A stretch of 64,000 nucleotides of DNA, taken from the NCBI GenBank assembly GCA_024516035.1, contig CM044961.1, positions 7,225,928-7,289,927 on the forward strand. The letters run 5' to 3'. Positions 46,201 through 55,369 of this stretch are shown piece by piece (position 1 is the first letter of the stretch; each line of letters starts with the position of its first letter). The notes beneath the pieces were generated by a model, which had not been told where the DNA came from, searched no databases, and saw only the letters and a list, made by a program, of their open reading frames with translations. Origin of the DNA: Bactericera cockerelli. Lineage: Eukaryota > Arthropoda > Insecta > Hemiptera > Triozidae. The position numbers were made by a program, and so were the translations under genes.

Positions 46201-48520
46201 GAACTATAGACCTATAACAACATTGAATTCAATCGCAAAAGTATTTGAAAATGTAATTTACAACAAAATCCATAAAGACATTATGCAAAACATAACAACA
46301 CAACAACACGGCTTCCTTAAAAAAACGATCAACAGAAAGTAACCTACTGCTAATGGATATGAAAATAAAAGAGGCATTCAATAAAAAAGAACAATTAGAT
46401 ACAGTATATACAGATATATCCAAGTTTTTCGACCAAGTTGACTTTGATATTTTACTAAAAAACATGAACAACTTTGGTTTCACCGATCACAGTCAAACAT
46501 TTTTTAAATCGTATCTTACCGACAGAATAATACAAATTCGTTACGGAGATGCTCTCTCACAAACTATAACACCAACATCAGGCTTTCCGCAGGGTAGTAA
46601 AATATCTAGTCTGTTTGCTATTCTCATAATGAATGGAATAGTGTCAAAACTAAAACATTCTGAAGCGCTAATATTTGCAGATGACCTGAAAATCTTTATG
46701 GCCATTAAAAACAAAGAAGACTGCAATAAATTACAAGAAGATATAAATAGTGCATATAATTGGGTTACAGAAAACGGATTACAATTTAACATTGCGAAAT
46801 GCGAACAATTACAATATTGTAGAGGTAAAACCAACTATCCACATCAATACTATCTCGCTGAGAAACCATTAAAACAAATAACAGAGAAAAAAGACTTGGG
46901 CGTTATATTTCAATCGAACGGAGAATTTCAAACACATATACAAACTACAATCAGTAACTGCTTCAAACGAATAGGATTAATAAAGAGAAATGCACCACAA
47001 ATCCAGGACCTAGACACTCTTATTATGTTATATAACTCATTAGTTCGCTCAAAATTAGAATATTGTGCGATAGTATGGTGCCCCCGTACCAAAATTTGGA
47101 TAAAGGAAATTGAAAAAGTACAAAAAAGACTTATACAATACTTATTTTTCTTAGAATTTAAATTTTATCCTACTTACCCAAATGGAATAGCCTACAAACA
47201 ACTGATTGAACAACTTAACATACAGACTTTAGAAGAAAGACGAGAAGGACAGATGGTAATTTACCTACATAAATTATTCAATAATAAAATTGACTGTCCT
47301 GAAATTTTATCAAACATAAAAATAAACATTCCTAAACCAACACTAAGAAACAATAATTACAAAATATTTCATATTACATGTAATACTAAATACACGTCAT
47401 CACTGAACTACATACTAACAACATTTAACAATAAATATGAAAAACTAGACTTAGCCATGGATTATTCCCAACTATTAAAAGCAATAGGTAGGGAATATTA
47501 TATAGGTTACATTTAGCACACTACATTATCAAGTTATTGTTCATAAGATAATATATATATATTTCCTTAAAGTAGGTACCAAGTGTTTATCTTTCATTTT
47601 TAAATTACTATTATAATATCATGTAACCCTAGGTCCTTTTTCCCCCTTCTAATAATTTGTTTAAAATATTTCGATGTTTTTCTCTTTAAAATATAATATT
47701 GTAAATTAACCCTCTAATAGGGTTATTCACCCATTATAAATAAATAAATAAATCTATGGCCAACTTTCTTCTTTTTGCCCTCAGTTTTACTTTTAAATTG
47801 ATATATGTACTACATAAGAAATTAAGGATGTTAAAGTTAGGAGATAAAGTGATTCCTATTGAACATACCTGAACAATGGTTAAACTTCTTCTTTTATAGT
47901 ATTGTTTTTAGATTCTTCTTTTTTAATTTTGTTTATGTTAGTTTTACATTAAAAGCAGCCATGTTTGGAAGGTTTTAGGAAATCCCTGTCTTCGAAATTT
48001 GGACCAATTTTAAAAACAAATAAATTGAGCGTTTCACAGCCATCTTTATTTCGTAGCCATGAAACAACAGCTAATAGTGTAGACACTTGTGGTCTATGCT
48101 GTAGCTTGCCCATTTCGTAGTAAGCCTGTCTTCTAGTGGGCGAGAAGTGACAGAGTACTCCCGATTTAGGCGTTAGGTCAACACGAGCGCACCGGAAGTT
48201 ATCCCTTACAAACCACTGTAATCAAAATTTGAATACAATTTTTTGTCTGCTCTAGAGTTCAAACCCGGGACCTTCCGCATGGCAAGCAAGTATCTTACCA
48301 CTGAGCGAATCGTGTGTTCGTTGTTGTACTTGAATAATTTAGAATGACTAATTTATTTCAGGTCGTGGTCACAAACACAATACCACACGAGATTCAGAAA
48401 CTCCAATGTTCGAAAATCAAAACCGTTGACATCAGCATTCTTCTATCCGAAGCCATCCGTCGTATGCATAACAAAGAGAGTATGTCGTATCTATTCCGGA
48501 ATGTAACACTTGAGGACTAA
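34142..48520 (+). CDS. PRPSAP: PRPP synthetase-associated protein
   Basis: PRPSAP proteins are catalytically weak or inactive relatives of ribose-phosphate pyrophosphokinase that bind and restrain the active enzyme in purine and pyrimidine supply. Eight exons join in one frame: 34142-34221, 35219-35338, 35840-35949, 36268-36446, 37322-37456, 38057-38206, 40932-41078 and 48362-48520, giving about 359 residues. It has [32 protein letters not shown] and [10 protein letters not shown]. An insertion [11 protein letters not shown] is diagnostic of PRPSAP over PRPS. The active enzyme's PRPP loop (DDMIDT-type) reads [10 protein letters not shown] here. The start ATG is the first in the exon. Intron 7 carries a 6-kb LINE. 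The stop-codon region is tandemly repeated. Confidence 0.93.
34625..34690 (+). repeat. SINE family A fragment
   Basis: ACTGACCTCAGTAGCTTGAT head only, decayed after about 60 bp. Confidence 0.55.
34956..35179. mobile_element. piggyBac-like TTAA MITE
   Basis: It is bounded by TTAACACGTATGAGACGG and CCGTCTCATACGTGTTAA. CCCACCGGTGGG occurs twice, at 35101-35112 and 35146-35157, in an inverted pair that forms a hairpin. Confidence 0.9.
35219..35338 (+). CDS. PRPSAP: PRPSAP exon 2
   Basis: It reads (S)[19 protein letters not shown] and ends [10 protein letters not shown] plus AA at GTAAGT. Confidence 0.92.
35840..35949 (+). CDS. PRPSAP: PRPSAP exon 3
   Basis: It reads (K)[18 protein letters not shown] and ends [10 protein letters not shown] plus T. 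The [10 protein letters not shown] block is conserved in PRPS and PRPSAP. Confidence 0.93.
36268..36446 (+). CDS. PRPSAP: PRPSAP exon 4
   Basis: It reads (C)[17 protein letters not shown] and [19 protein letters not shown], ending LLQYIQDS at GTAAGT. Confidence 0.95.
36479..36905 (-). repeat. SINE family A and SINE family B, inverted
   Basis: A family A copy lies at 36479-36624 (ends AAGCTACTGAGGTCGG). A family B copy lies at about 36772-36905 with GGTTTTGAACCTACTACCTC. Confidence 0.7.
36998..37117. mobile_element. TTAA MITE, weak ends
   Basis: TTAACACTTACAT at the left and ATGTGTTAA at the right form imperfect terminal repeats. The internal GGTCCCATTGATGGGAC is a palindrome. Confidence 0.6.
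37322..37456 (+). CDS. PRPSAP: PRPSAP exon 5
   Basis: It reads [20 protein letters not shown], then [20 protein letters not shown] and E at GTACGT. It is in phase 0 on both sides. Confidence 0.95.
38057..38206 (+). CDS. PRPSAP: PRPSAP exon 6 (family-specific insertion)
   Basis: It reads [20 protein letters not shown] and ends [13 protein letters not shown] at GTGAGT. The Pro-rich stretch is the insertion separating PRPSAP from PRPS. Confidence 0.93.
38207..40931 (+). other. PRPSAP intron 6, repeat-rich
   Basis: It contains a second copy of the exon 6 end and donor at about 38516-38552, an inverted family B SINE (38573-38776) and the dispersed repeat with four imperfect TGGTCTACTCCCTGTTTATA units (38779-39055). 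It also holds a family C SINE (39205-39545), an inverted family C tail (39800-39896) and the fold-back element 39900-40766. Confidence 0.7.
39900..40766. mobile_element. Large nested palindromic element, CAGGGTGGGG ends
   Basis: It runs from ACAGGGTGGGGCAAAAGTCT to its inverse AGACTTTTGCCCCACCCTGT. Each arm holds two copies of AAGTCTGGAAACCCCTGA, so four related quarter-units are arranged as a palindrome of about 870 bp. No ORF is seen. Confidence 0.88.
40932..41078 (+). CDS. PRPSAP: PRPSAP exon 7
   Basis: It reads [20 protein letters not shown], then [20 protein letters not shown], and ends EESPIDE at GTAAGT. Confidence 0.95.
41823..44471 (+). pseudogene. LINE ORF1: coiled coil, esterase-like domain, polyGln tail
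   Basis: One frame of 882 codons carries a single internal TAA at 43152. The first 443 residues are Lys/Glu/Asn/Gln-rich with a probable coiled coil at about 60-190 and an acidic run (about 42660-42705). After the stop, [10 protein letters not shown] and [10 protein letters not shown] match blocks I and III of SGNH/GDSL esterases. The expected catalytic Ser is Phe (GDF for GDS) and the final His block is not visible. About 43766-44170 encodes nearly pure Gln/His. The frame ends TPVTWI, overlapping the ORF2 start by 10 bases. Confidence 0.75.
43766..44175 (+). repeat. CAG/CAA polyglutamine tract
   Basis: About 135 codons are mostly CAG, CAA and CAC/CAT. Interrupting Trp-His (TGGCAT/TGGCAG) punctuates it every 8-20 codons, suggesting growth from a QQQWHQQ-type module. 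All six frames stay open over it, which yields artefactual ORFs. Confidence 0.9.
44462..47516 (+). pseudogene. LINE ORF2: endonuclease and reverse transcriptase, frameshifted
   Basis: The start ATG at 44462 lies inside the end of ORF1. The endonuclease begins [15 protein letters not shown] and has ICLSETWL. The frame breaks near 44865, resumes as [11 protein letters not shown], breaks near 46145 and again near 46320 in an A run. RT blocks include [44 protein letters not shown] and the catalytic FADDLKIF. The RT motifs are intact but the frame is not. Confidence 0.85.
48025..48325 (-). repeat. SINE family C, inverted
   Basis: Tail TTTCACAGCCATCTTTATTT and head GGACCTTCCGCATGGCAAGC. It lies just before the last PRPSAP exon. 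Confidence 0.75.
48362..48520 (+). CDS. PRPSAP: PRPSAP terminal exon
   Basis: It reads [20 protein letters not shown], then [20 protein letters not shown], and ends RNVTLED before TAA. Confidence 0.96.
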   Translation, partial: VVVTNTIPHEIQKLQCSKIKTVDISILLSEAIRRMHNKESMSYLFRNVTLED

Positions 48521-48910
48521 AGGGTTAAGACCTAGATATTCCATCCGTTTATTGCATTATAAGGAAAGAATCTGTTCCGGAATCTGACACTTGAAGACTA
48601 AAGAGTTAAGACATACATACAATACATATTCCATCCATCATAAGGAAAGAATCTGTTCCAGAATCTAACACTTGGAAGACTAAAGGGTTAAGACATACAT
48701 ACATATTCCATCCATTATAAGGAAAGTATCTGTTCCGGAATCTAACACTTGGAAGACTAAAGGGTTAAGACATACATACATATTCCATCCATTATAAGGA
48801 AAGTATCTGTTCCGGAATCTAACACTTGGAAGACTAAAGGGTTAAGACATACATACATATTCCATCCATTATAAGGAAAGAATCTGTTCCGGAATGTAAC
48901 GATTGAAATG
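48496..48910 (+). repeat. Tandem array founded on the PRPSAP stop codon
   Basis: A unit of about 77-80 bp starts CGGAATGTAACACTTG and contains GACTAAAGGGTTAAGAC and ATTCCATCCATTATAAGG. It is repeated about six times at roughly 48496, 48575, 48657, 48735, 48812 and 48889. The first copy contains the last coding codons and the stop. Confidence 0.92.
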
Positions 48911-51470
48911 AAAATAAAATGAGAAATAAAATTTACCTATGTATAATCCGTTGTCTAAAAATATGTAAAACTGACCCTAAGTGAAGCAACTTTACTTGCT
49001 AATGAAATTTACCTATGTAACCTTTACTATACAAATACATGTTACTTAGGGAAAAACTGATACTGATTGAAGCAATAGACTAATGAGTTGATTTCTACAT
49101 CAGGCTTAACGGATCTTTAGCTCCCCCCCCCCCCTTCTTGTTTTTCCTTCTTAGCTAACACTCCAATAAAACGCTGGTCTTTGCAATCCAGGCTTATTCT
49201 ATCTCCATCTATTGTATGCATAAGAATAAACTTAGATTATATCTGTTCCAGAATGTAAGATTTGATTAATAAATATTAAAGAAATGGATATTCCATTAAT
49301 TCTCTGCAGAAAAAAAACCGCATTGTCTGGTTTTGGTAAAAAAAAATTGTCTCGCGTTTCAAGAAGTGTTAGTAAACTACTTTCAGGTAAGAAACAACAG
49401 TCATTGGGGTTGGTCAGGCTGTTCCAACAATAACAAATCCTGAGGAAAGACTATTGGCGCTTTTTTCACAGACAACTTTGTTAGTCTACTGTTGAATTTT
49501 GTATTTATCTTTGTTTGTTTAATTTAGAGCTCAAGTTATGTTGGGCCTTTTTTGTTGTTGATGGTGACACTCTAGGAGGACTGACTAAATCCTCCTAGGT
49601 GACACTAATAGAAGATTTGTGCTGTTGGCTTTGAAGAATATATAAGAAAGTCTTGAAAATAAAATTTAATCTAATAATATTATACCTTTGTTTTTTTTAT
49701 CATGTTTTATTATTTTACATAAGTTAAGAAATACTTTTTGATTTTAATCAAGCTTTTTTTTCATTTCACCTGAAAAGACGAGAAACTGTTGTAAGTTCTG
49801 AAATGTTACTTTAATCAAGTTTCTATTGGACAAAATTTCTAATTTCAAAGAAAATTCCTTTTTATTTAAAACTACATAGTGCTTTTAACAGAGTACTTCT
49901 AGTAATTCAAGATATTAGGGTTTAAACCCAAATGTTTTTATATAAAAAAAATAGTTTACAACAAGTTGTTTTTTTTTTTTTTTTAATGTAATTATTATAA
50001 ATTATTTTTAGGTATTTAAATACATATGAGGACAATTCTCGTTTTTTTTTATCGCTGCATCAATCAATGTTACCTAACAAGAACACAATGAAATGAAATT
50101 TAGATTCTAAATGTCTAATTATTTGACTTTCACCGTAGGCATCTAATTCACTAGTCACTTTGAACGAATTTTACTTTTCTACTTTCTATTACCTAAAAGG
50201 TATAAGAACATTGTATTTAAATAGTTAAGACAGTTATTTCTGTAGTCAAAATTTAATAACTACTTTTAAAGTAGTGATTAAAGAAGTATTTGTAATACCA
50301 AAAATTAAATGTAGTCTTATCAAAACATCCAGCATGATGACTTTCCAAACCTAGTTTTTTTCTTCCCTTTGAGGTCAAATATAAATAAAAAAAAAATCGA
50401 AATAGTTGAACTGTATCCTATTATGATTTTATTATAATCATTAGTTTGCAATTTTAATCACATAGCAATTGTTACATTGTTCAGATAACCAGATTTATTT
50501 TGAGAAATTTATTGTGTAATAGCACAGTTTTACAGGGTAACACATTCTTGATGTGTGTGAGAGGACTCGTATTTTAAAAAATCCAGCAATCACAGTCTAG
50601 CTAGACAAATAATGATCAAAGAAGATAGTGCATCTATTTTTAAAGCTGTAGATTGGGGATTTGATTATTGCCTGTATGAAATATTTTTTATCATTTCATT
50701 CAATAATGTTGGTAATGAAGATAAAAATTTCAATAATGTTGGTTGTTGAGAATCTTTCTGTTTTACTTAAATAAAAAAGAAATGTTTTTATTTATTTATA
50801 AATCTGCTTCAAAATTTCATCAGTGTTGATTTTATTAATTAGAATTCGGAACTCCTGGTATGTACTTCATTTTTACATAGTTTTTGATGATTTTCTTCAT
50901 GTCTACATAATTAATTTTATTTTATGAAGTTTTTTTTCATACCCTTTTTGGGGAATCAATTTTTCGAGCCTTCTTGTACATATTGCTCTAAATCTACTTT
51001 GAGAGAGATAATGTTGATATTATTGACTCCATTTTATCATACAGTTCTGTCAAATCCTACAATACCCAATTTTTTATATAATTTATTCTGTGTGTTTTAA
51101 CAATCTCTGACTGCCAAACATAATAACGAATAGTGGCGCTATCTACGAGTAGTTGATCTTTCATGGAACGAACTGTCGAAGATTTTAAGTTTTCCAAGTT
51201 TGACAACCTTCCTAACACTTTTTTACGGAATTGATGATTTTATTTTTGTTACACCATCTTTTTATTTTAACCATTTTTTGTTTGTTTATTATTACTTTAT
51301 CTGTATTTTCTAAATCGAGACTTCCTTGTAATGAAAACAGGAAACCAAAATCGCAGGGATCCAAATTTATTTGTATGCAATTTTGTATTCTAAGTTTTTG
51401 GTAAACATATTTTGTTTTTTGATAGGAAAAATTGGGATTTTAGGTCCTATATACCATTATAAGAGCTTAC
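48911..51470 (+). other. AT-rich intergenic or 3' UTR
   Basis: No ORF, RNA gene or clear repeat was recognised. A C9 run is at about 49123. Long T runs occur. AATAAA sites (about 49268 and elsewhere) could end PRPSAP transcripts. Confidence 0.6.
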
Positions 51471-51474
51471 CCTA

Positions 51475-51570
51475 GCTCTCGTTGATGACATGCTAAATAC
51501 ACTTGTTCTCGTCAGACCACTGAAGTTAAGCAACGTCCATCGAGGTCAGAACTTGGGGGATGACCACTGG
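51475..51570 (+). repeat. 5S rRNA-derived SINE fragment
   Basis: It has CTTGTTCTCGTCAGACCACT, GAAGTTAAGCAACGTCCATC and GGGGGATGACCACTGG, more 5S-like than the other two copies but diverged. Confidence 0.75.
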
Positions 51571-52679
51571 TAAAAAAAACATTGGTACCCATTTTTCAGA
51601 AATTTAACAAACATGAAAAACGAGTAGGACTGAGGACATTAGTGTAAAGTTTTTTGTACATTGAAAAAGTACTTTAATCTATATTTTATTAAAAGAATGT
51701 TTTAATTAAATTTATTTCTATACCTTCAAATGTAATGAAAATTACAGATAAATTTGGTATCATCACAATTTATATTTTAAATCCCAAAGTTATTGATAAT
51801 ATTTTGTGTATAGGTACAGTACATACTGTGTGGAAATTCACTTGTAAATTAGCTTAGACCATCACTACAAAATGTGGAATACTTAATACATTTACCTATT
51901 TAAATTAAAATATTGTTTTATCAAATAACCAAAACTTATGATGTACTTGATAGGTAATTTATGGAAATATATTGTTTTATCCATAGAAAACTATCTTTGT
52001 GACTTTGTCGTTTTTTTGTCCACTACTGTTTTGTTTTCAGGTGCAAACCTAATGAATGATAGTAAAAAAAAGAACCAAGTAGCTGATAATAGTAAAACAT
52101 TTTTTTTTTTTTTTTTTTTTTAATTTATCAAGTTCTTTATACAACAATAATAATTGATGTTATGTGTAGTGGTGACAGTGTTGTTGTTTACTAAATTAGT
52201 AATAATTTTCATAGAAAAAACTAACAATTTTCTCTCCTAATTCTGGACACTATTTACATGTACAATATAAATAAAAAAGAAAAACTTCTGTTGAATTATA
52301 CAATGATTGATGCTATGTGTAGTAGGTAGTGAAGTGTTTACTAAATATAGTATTATTAATAATTTAAATTGAAAAAAAAACTAACCAATTTTTCTACAAA
52401 TTCCCAACACTATTCTTACATAAAAACATAGAAAAGCATTTGTATATTTTTCTATATACGAGTATAATGATCTAAAATAATCAATTAACTACTATGAGAA
52501 CAACTTACGCCTCCAGCTGTACAACAACATTAAACAACCATAATATTTAAACCTAATTGCTATAGTTGAATACTAATTGTGTAATACCTACATTTACAGA
52601 CCTTAGGATAAAATAAAAAATCAAGGGAAAAAGTGCAATAAATTGCAATGTTAGGTAAATTAGGTATAGTATTGCTTTA
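51571..52679. other. AT-rich intergenic
   Basis: It contains a T17 run and two related stretches (52140-52260 and 52300-52420, each with ATTGATG, TATGTGTAGT and TTTACTAAAT), possibly an old duplication. No gene is seen. Confidence 0.55.
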
Positions 52680-52960
52680 TTAACACTCTTGCAACTGGCC
52701 CTTTTTTTGAATTCCACCCCCTAGGACTGGCACTCTGGAGGTAGCTTGCTACATAGGACCGGATTTTTTCCCCCTAGTATTTGTTTTGTTTTGCATAGTA
52801 AATTGGTCTTATGAGATACTGATACGGTGTACCACCCGTGGTACAAGCAGGCTTGAAATGAGTGATCTCAGTTGGCCACCAGTGGCCCAACCAGCAACCA
52901 GTCCATTCTGTGCAGACATGTTTGTACCACAGGTGGAACAACCGGTTGCAAGAGTGTTAA
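52680..52960. mobile_element. piggyBac-like TTAA MITE
   Basis: It runs from TTAACACTCTTGCAACTGG to CCGGTTGCAAGAGTGTTAA. Internal palindromes are GTACCACCCGTGGTAC (52829-52844) and GGCCACCAGTGGCC (52874-52887). Confidence 0.9.
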
Positions 52961-53052
52961 ATATTACTATTGGGGACTTGGTACCTAACTACATTTTTCA
53001 AGGCAGTGGGTTTTGTTGAGATCCTGAGCTCTGAAAACCATACATAGGAAAC

Positions 53053-54519
53053 TTAAGAAGACTTTTTCAATACTTTGAACAACGGTTGTGTAAAAGTCAG
53101 GAAACCATTCTTGAATTCATCCATTGAAAATCTGTCAACAGATGAAACAGCATTCTTGCTGATTCTTAGTTTGGTCTCCTGGGATAGATGTAGAATTAGC
53201 CGCAGAGCCTGAGCATATTCTACTTCATCAGAAGCTAGGAATCCATTTCTACATGTTTCTGGTTCTTCAATGACTATATCCATTTTAGGACCTCCTGACT
53301 TGTGTGCAATCATAATGAGCCCTGCAGCCATGCACTCTACAACACCAATTCCAAAGTGCTCATTCCACATTGCATGTAACCCTATCAAACCTTCACTGAA
53401 TTCTTCTTTCATCTCTTCATAAGGAAGATTGACTCTAAACTCAACATTATTCTCTAAAGACAAGTGCTTACACAAGTCTTGCATATCTTTCACACAAATC
53501 TCATCTTCTTCATTCCGAGTGGATCCAATGAATACCAACTTCAGATTATCCCACATTTCTTCACTTATTATTTGACGGAGTTGATACATTGCCCGCAACT
53601 GAAGAGGATGATCTTTTTCAGGTCGGAACTGAGCAACAGAAATTATCTTGACTAGTCCTCCCATATCTTTGTGGGTTATTTTCTTCAAGTCTTCAGTGTC
53701 ACAAGGTGGGTAGAGCTTGTAAGTTTTTAGCTGACAATCCCACAACTGAACAACATGTTCTTCTGTCCAGGAAGAGTTGACCATGATAATGTCAGCATAC
53801 TTTCCAACATGAGAGTACAACACAGCAAACACTTTGTAATAGAACAGCTTGAAACTGGTCAGAATGGGGTTGTTAGCAACTCTCTGACTGTTATTGTGAG
53901 TGATTACCCGTCTCGCTACTCTGGTCAACATTTCTTTAGTAATGGTAGGATAGTGTATGTAACAGGCAACTTTGCAGCCTCCAATGTATGAGAACAAAGG
54001 ATAGGTGAAGGCATAACCCATGGTATCAATGTAGATATCTGGTTGGAAAGACAAAAGAGCTTCTACACCCAGAATCATTGACCCGATACTTTGGCCTAGT
54101 AATGTGAAGTAGGGATACATATGGGCTTCTACAAATTTCCGCCTGTATAAATAGATGAATGTGATTGCCTTTTCTGGGAGAACAATGTTAAAACGCTGGT
54201 GTGCTCGCTTGATAATTTCAGAAGGGGAGGCATCCACATCTCCCGTGTAGATGTGAATCTTGTAGTTTGGGTACGTGTTGTGCAATGCAAGCACTGCCGT
54301 CCACAGAACTCTTTCACCTCCACCTCCTGCATTGCAGTAGGGGTGGAAAAATGCAACAGTGTCAATTGAGTTAGAGTGTTTCCTTTTCTTACTTACATAG
54401 AATTTGAACAGTACTATGGATATAGGTAGCACTATTATAAGGAGCAGAAGTAAGACTACAATAGTGTAGAATAAAATGATTAGCCACATGGTCACAGTGT
54501 TCCAAAAGCAGCAGAACAT
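53053..54519 (-). CDS. ALG11: ALG11 alpha-1,2-mannosyltransferase
   Basis: ALG11 adds the fourth and fifth mannoses (alpha-1,2) to the dolichol-linked N-glycan precursor on the cytosolic ER face, using GDP-mannose. The 488-codon frame is uninterrupted and of normal family length. An N-terminal membrane segment lies at about residues 10-40 (IVVLLLLLIIVLPISIVLF). It is followed by FFHPYCNAGGGGERVLW (Gly-rich nucleotide-binding loop), MGYAFTYPLFSYIGGCKVAC, and IMVNSSWTEEHV. The GT4 C-terminal EX7E region is EHFGIGVVECMAAG. It is intronless here, unlike its split neighbours. It lies head-to-head with PGAP1 exon 1. Confidence 0.95.
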   Translation of the reverse strand: MFCCFWNTVTMWLIILFYTIVVLLLLLIIVLPISIVLFKFYVSKKRKHSNSIDTVAFFHPYCNAGGGGERVLWTAVLALHNTYPNYKIHIYTGDVDASPSEIIKRAHQRFNIVLPEKAITFIYLYRRKFVEAHMYPYFTLLGQSIGSMILGVEALLSFQPDIYIDTMGYAFTYPLFSYIGGCKVACYIHYPTITKEMLTRVARRVITHNNSQRVANNPILTSFKLFYYKVFAVLYSHVGKYADIIMVNSSWTEEHVVQLWDCQLKTYKLYPPCDTEDLKKITHKDMGGLVKIISVAQFRPEKDHPLQLRAMYQLRQIISEEMWDNLKLVFIGSTRNEEDEICVKDMQDLCKHLSLENNVEFRVNLPYEEMKEEFSEGLIGLHAMWNEHFGIGVVECMAAGLIMIAHKSGGPKMDIVIEEPETCRNGFLASDEVEYAQALRLILHLSQETKLRISKNAVSSVDRFSMDEFKNGFLTFTQPLFKVLKKSS

Positions 54520-55219
54520 CTTTACATCAGCATTTCATCAAGAGATAGAACCTTATCTATTGAAAAAACACACTGAACACATCATCACTGAAAAGCTGAT
54601 AACAGTAACTTTTGGTAAACTGAATATTTTTTATTTAATGTCTTATGAATCAGATAATTAATATACAATCAACAGGATTCGAGTTTGATACAATATAATT
54701 ATAAATGAACACTTACAAGCGTTTTACCTAGAATTAATACCAATCGCTGGCAGATTATCAGATTTATCAGTAAAAATTATCCAATGAAAATTGTACACAA
54801 TTTGTGAAAAATCAAAATTCAAATATTATTTTTTAAATATTCGCGCTATATCTATGAGATAAATACACATACATTCATTGGTCGTTGTAAACGGAGCTTT
54901 TCACGCTCGCGCAAAGATGTACTGCGCAATTTTTTAAAAATTAGCTGCTTCACTTCTTTTGAGTATCCAACAAAATCCACTCAACCTTGACCTCATTGTA
55001 ACTGAAGTGTTTTTTTGTTTACTTTTTTTCATTTTTAAATCCAGAATCCATCAATTCACCGAAAAGAAAAATGATTTTCCCGGAGGTGTTTTTTATTTTT
55101 CGATCGTTTATTCTAGTAATTAATGTGTAAAGTGTTAATTTAATTACTTTTATTAAATTTACACGGAATTAAATTTACCTTAGACGGATTCTTTAATGCG
55201 GAATTCTTAACGGTATAAA
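54520..55219. promoter_or_regulatory. Shared ALG11/PGAP1 upstream region
   Basis: Seven hundred bases separate the start codons of two divergent ER-glycosylation genes, so both promoters must lie here or within the 5' UTRs. TATAAA at 55214 is too close to the ATG to be a TATA box. No SINE or MITE is recognised inside, in contrast to the flanks. Confidence 0.6.
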
Positions 55220-55369
55220 ATGGTTAGATCCAGTGCAAGAGTGTTGGGTCTTCTGGCCTTTTCAGTGGTAGTTTGCTTGGGATATCTAGTAGGAATTGTC
55301 AATTTTCTTGCAACTTTAGAAGAAAACAAATGTGATATGACTTATATGTACGAGTTTCCCCAGTATACG
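55220..55369 (+). CDS. PGAP1: PGAP1 first coding exon
   Basis: It starts MVRSSARVLGLLAFSVVV, with a signal-anchor membrane segment at about residues 7-30, and ends ENKCDMTYMYEFPQYT at donor GTAAGT. The ENKC-MTYM-E-P-Y block is the conserved N-terminus of PGAP1. Exon 2, with the rest of the lipase, is not found before 64000. It may belong to the same gene as the exons at 868-16870 or to a second copy. Confidence 0.88.

Larger units (their letters stand above)
41480..47755 (+). mobile_element. Near-full-length CR1/Jockey-type LINE, inactivated
   Basis: A two-ORF non-LTR retrotransposon lies in PRPSAP intron 7 in the gene's orientation. ORF1 spans 41823-44471 with one internal stop. ORF2 spans 44462-47516 with an endonuclease and an RT broken by about three frameshifts. 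It ends in a (AAAT)n tail near 47740-47755. The left boundary is approximate because I found no clear target duplication. The ORF1 esterase-like domain points to the CR1/L2 side of the non-LTR tree. Confidence 0.85.

Noticed and set aside
51475..51570. Possible 5S rRNA gene
   Set aside because: It is only partly similar and diverged, and no intact 5S length is present.
53464..54365. Plus-strand and other-frame ORFs over ALG11
   Set aside because: They are shadows of the 488-codon ALG11 frame.
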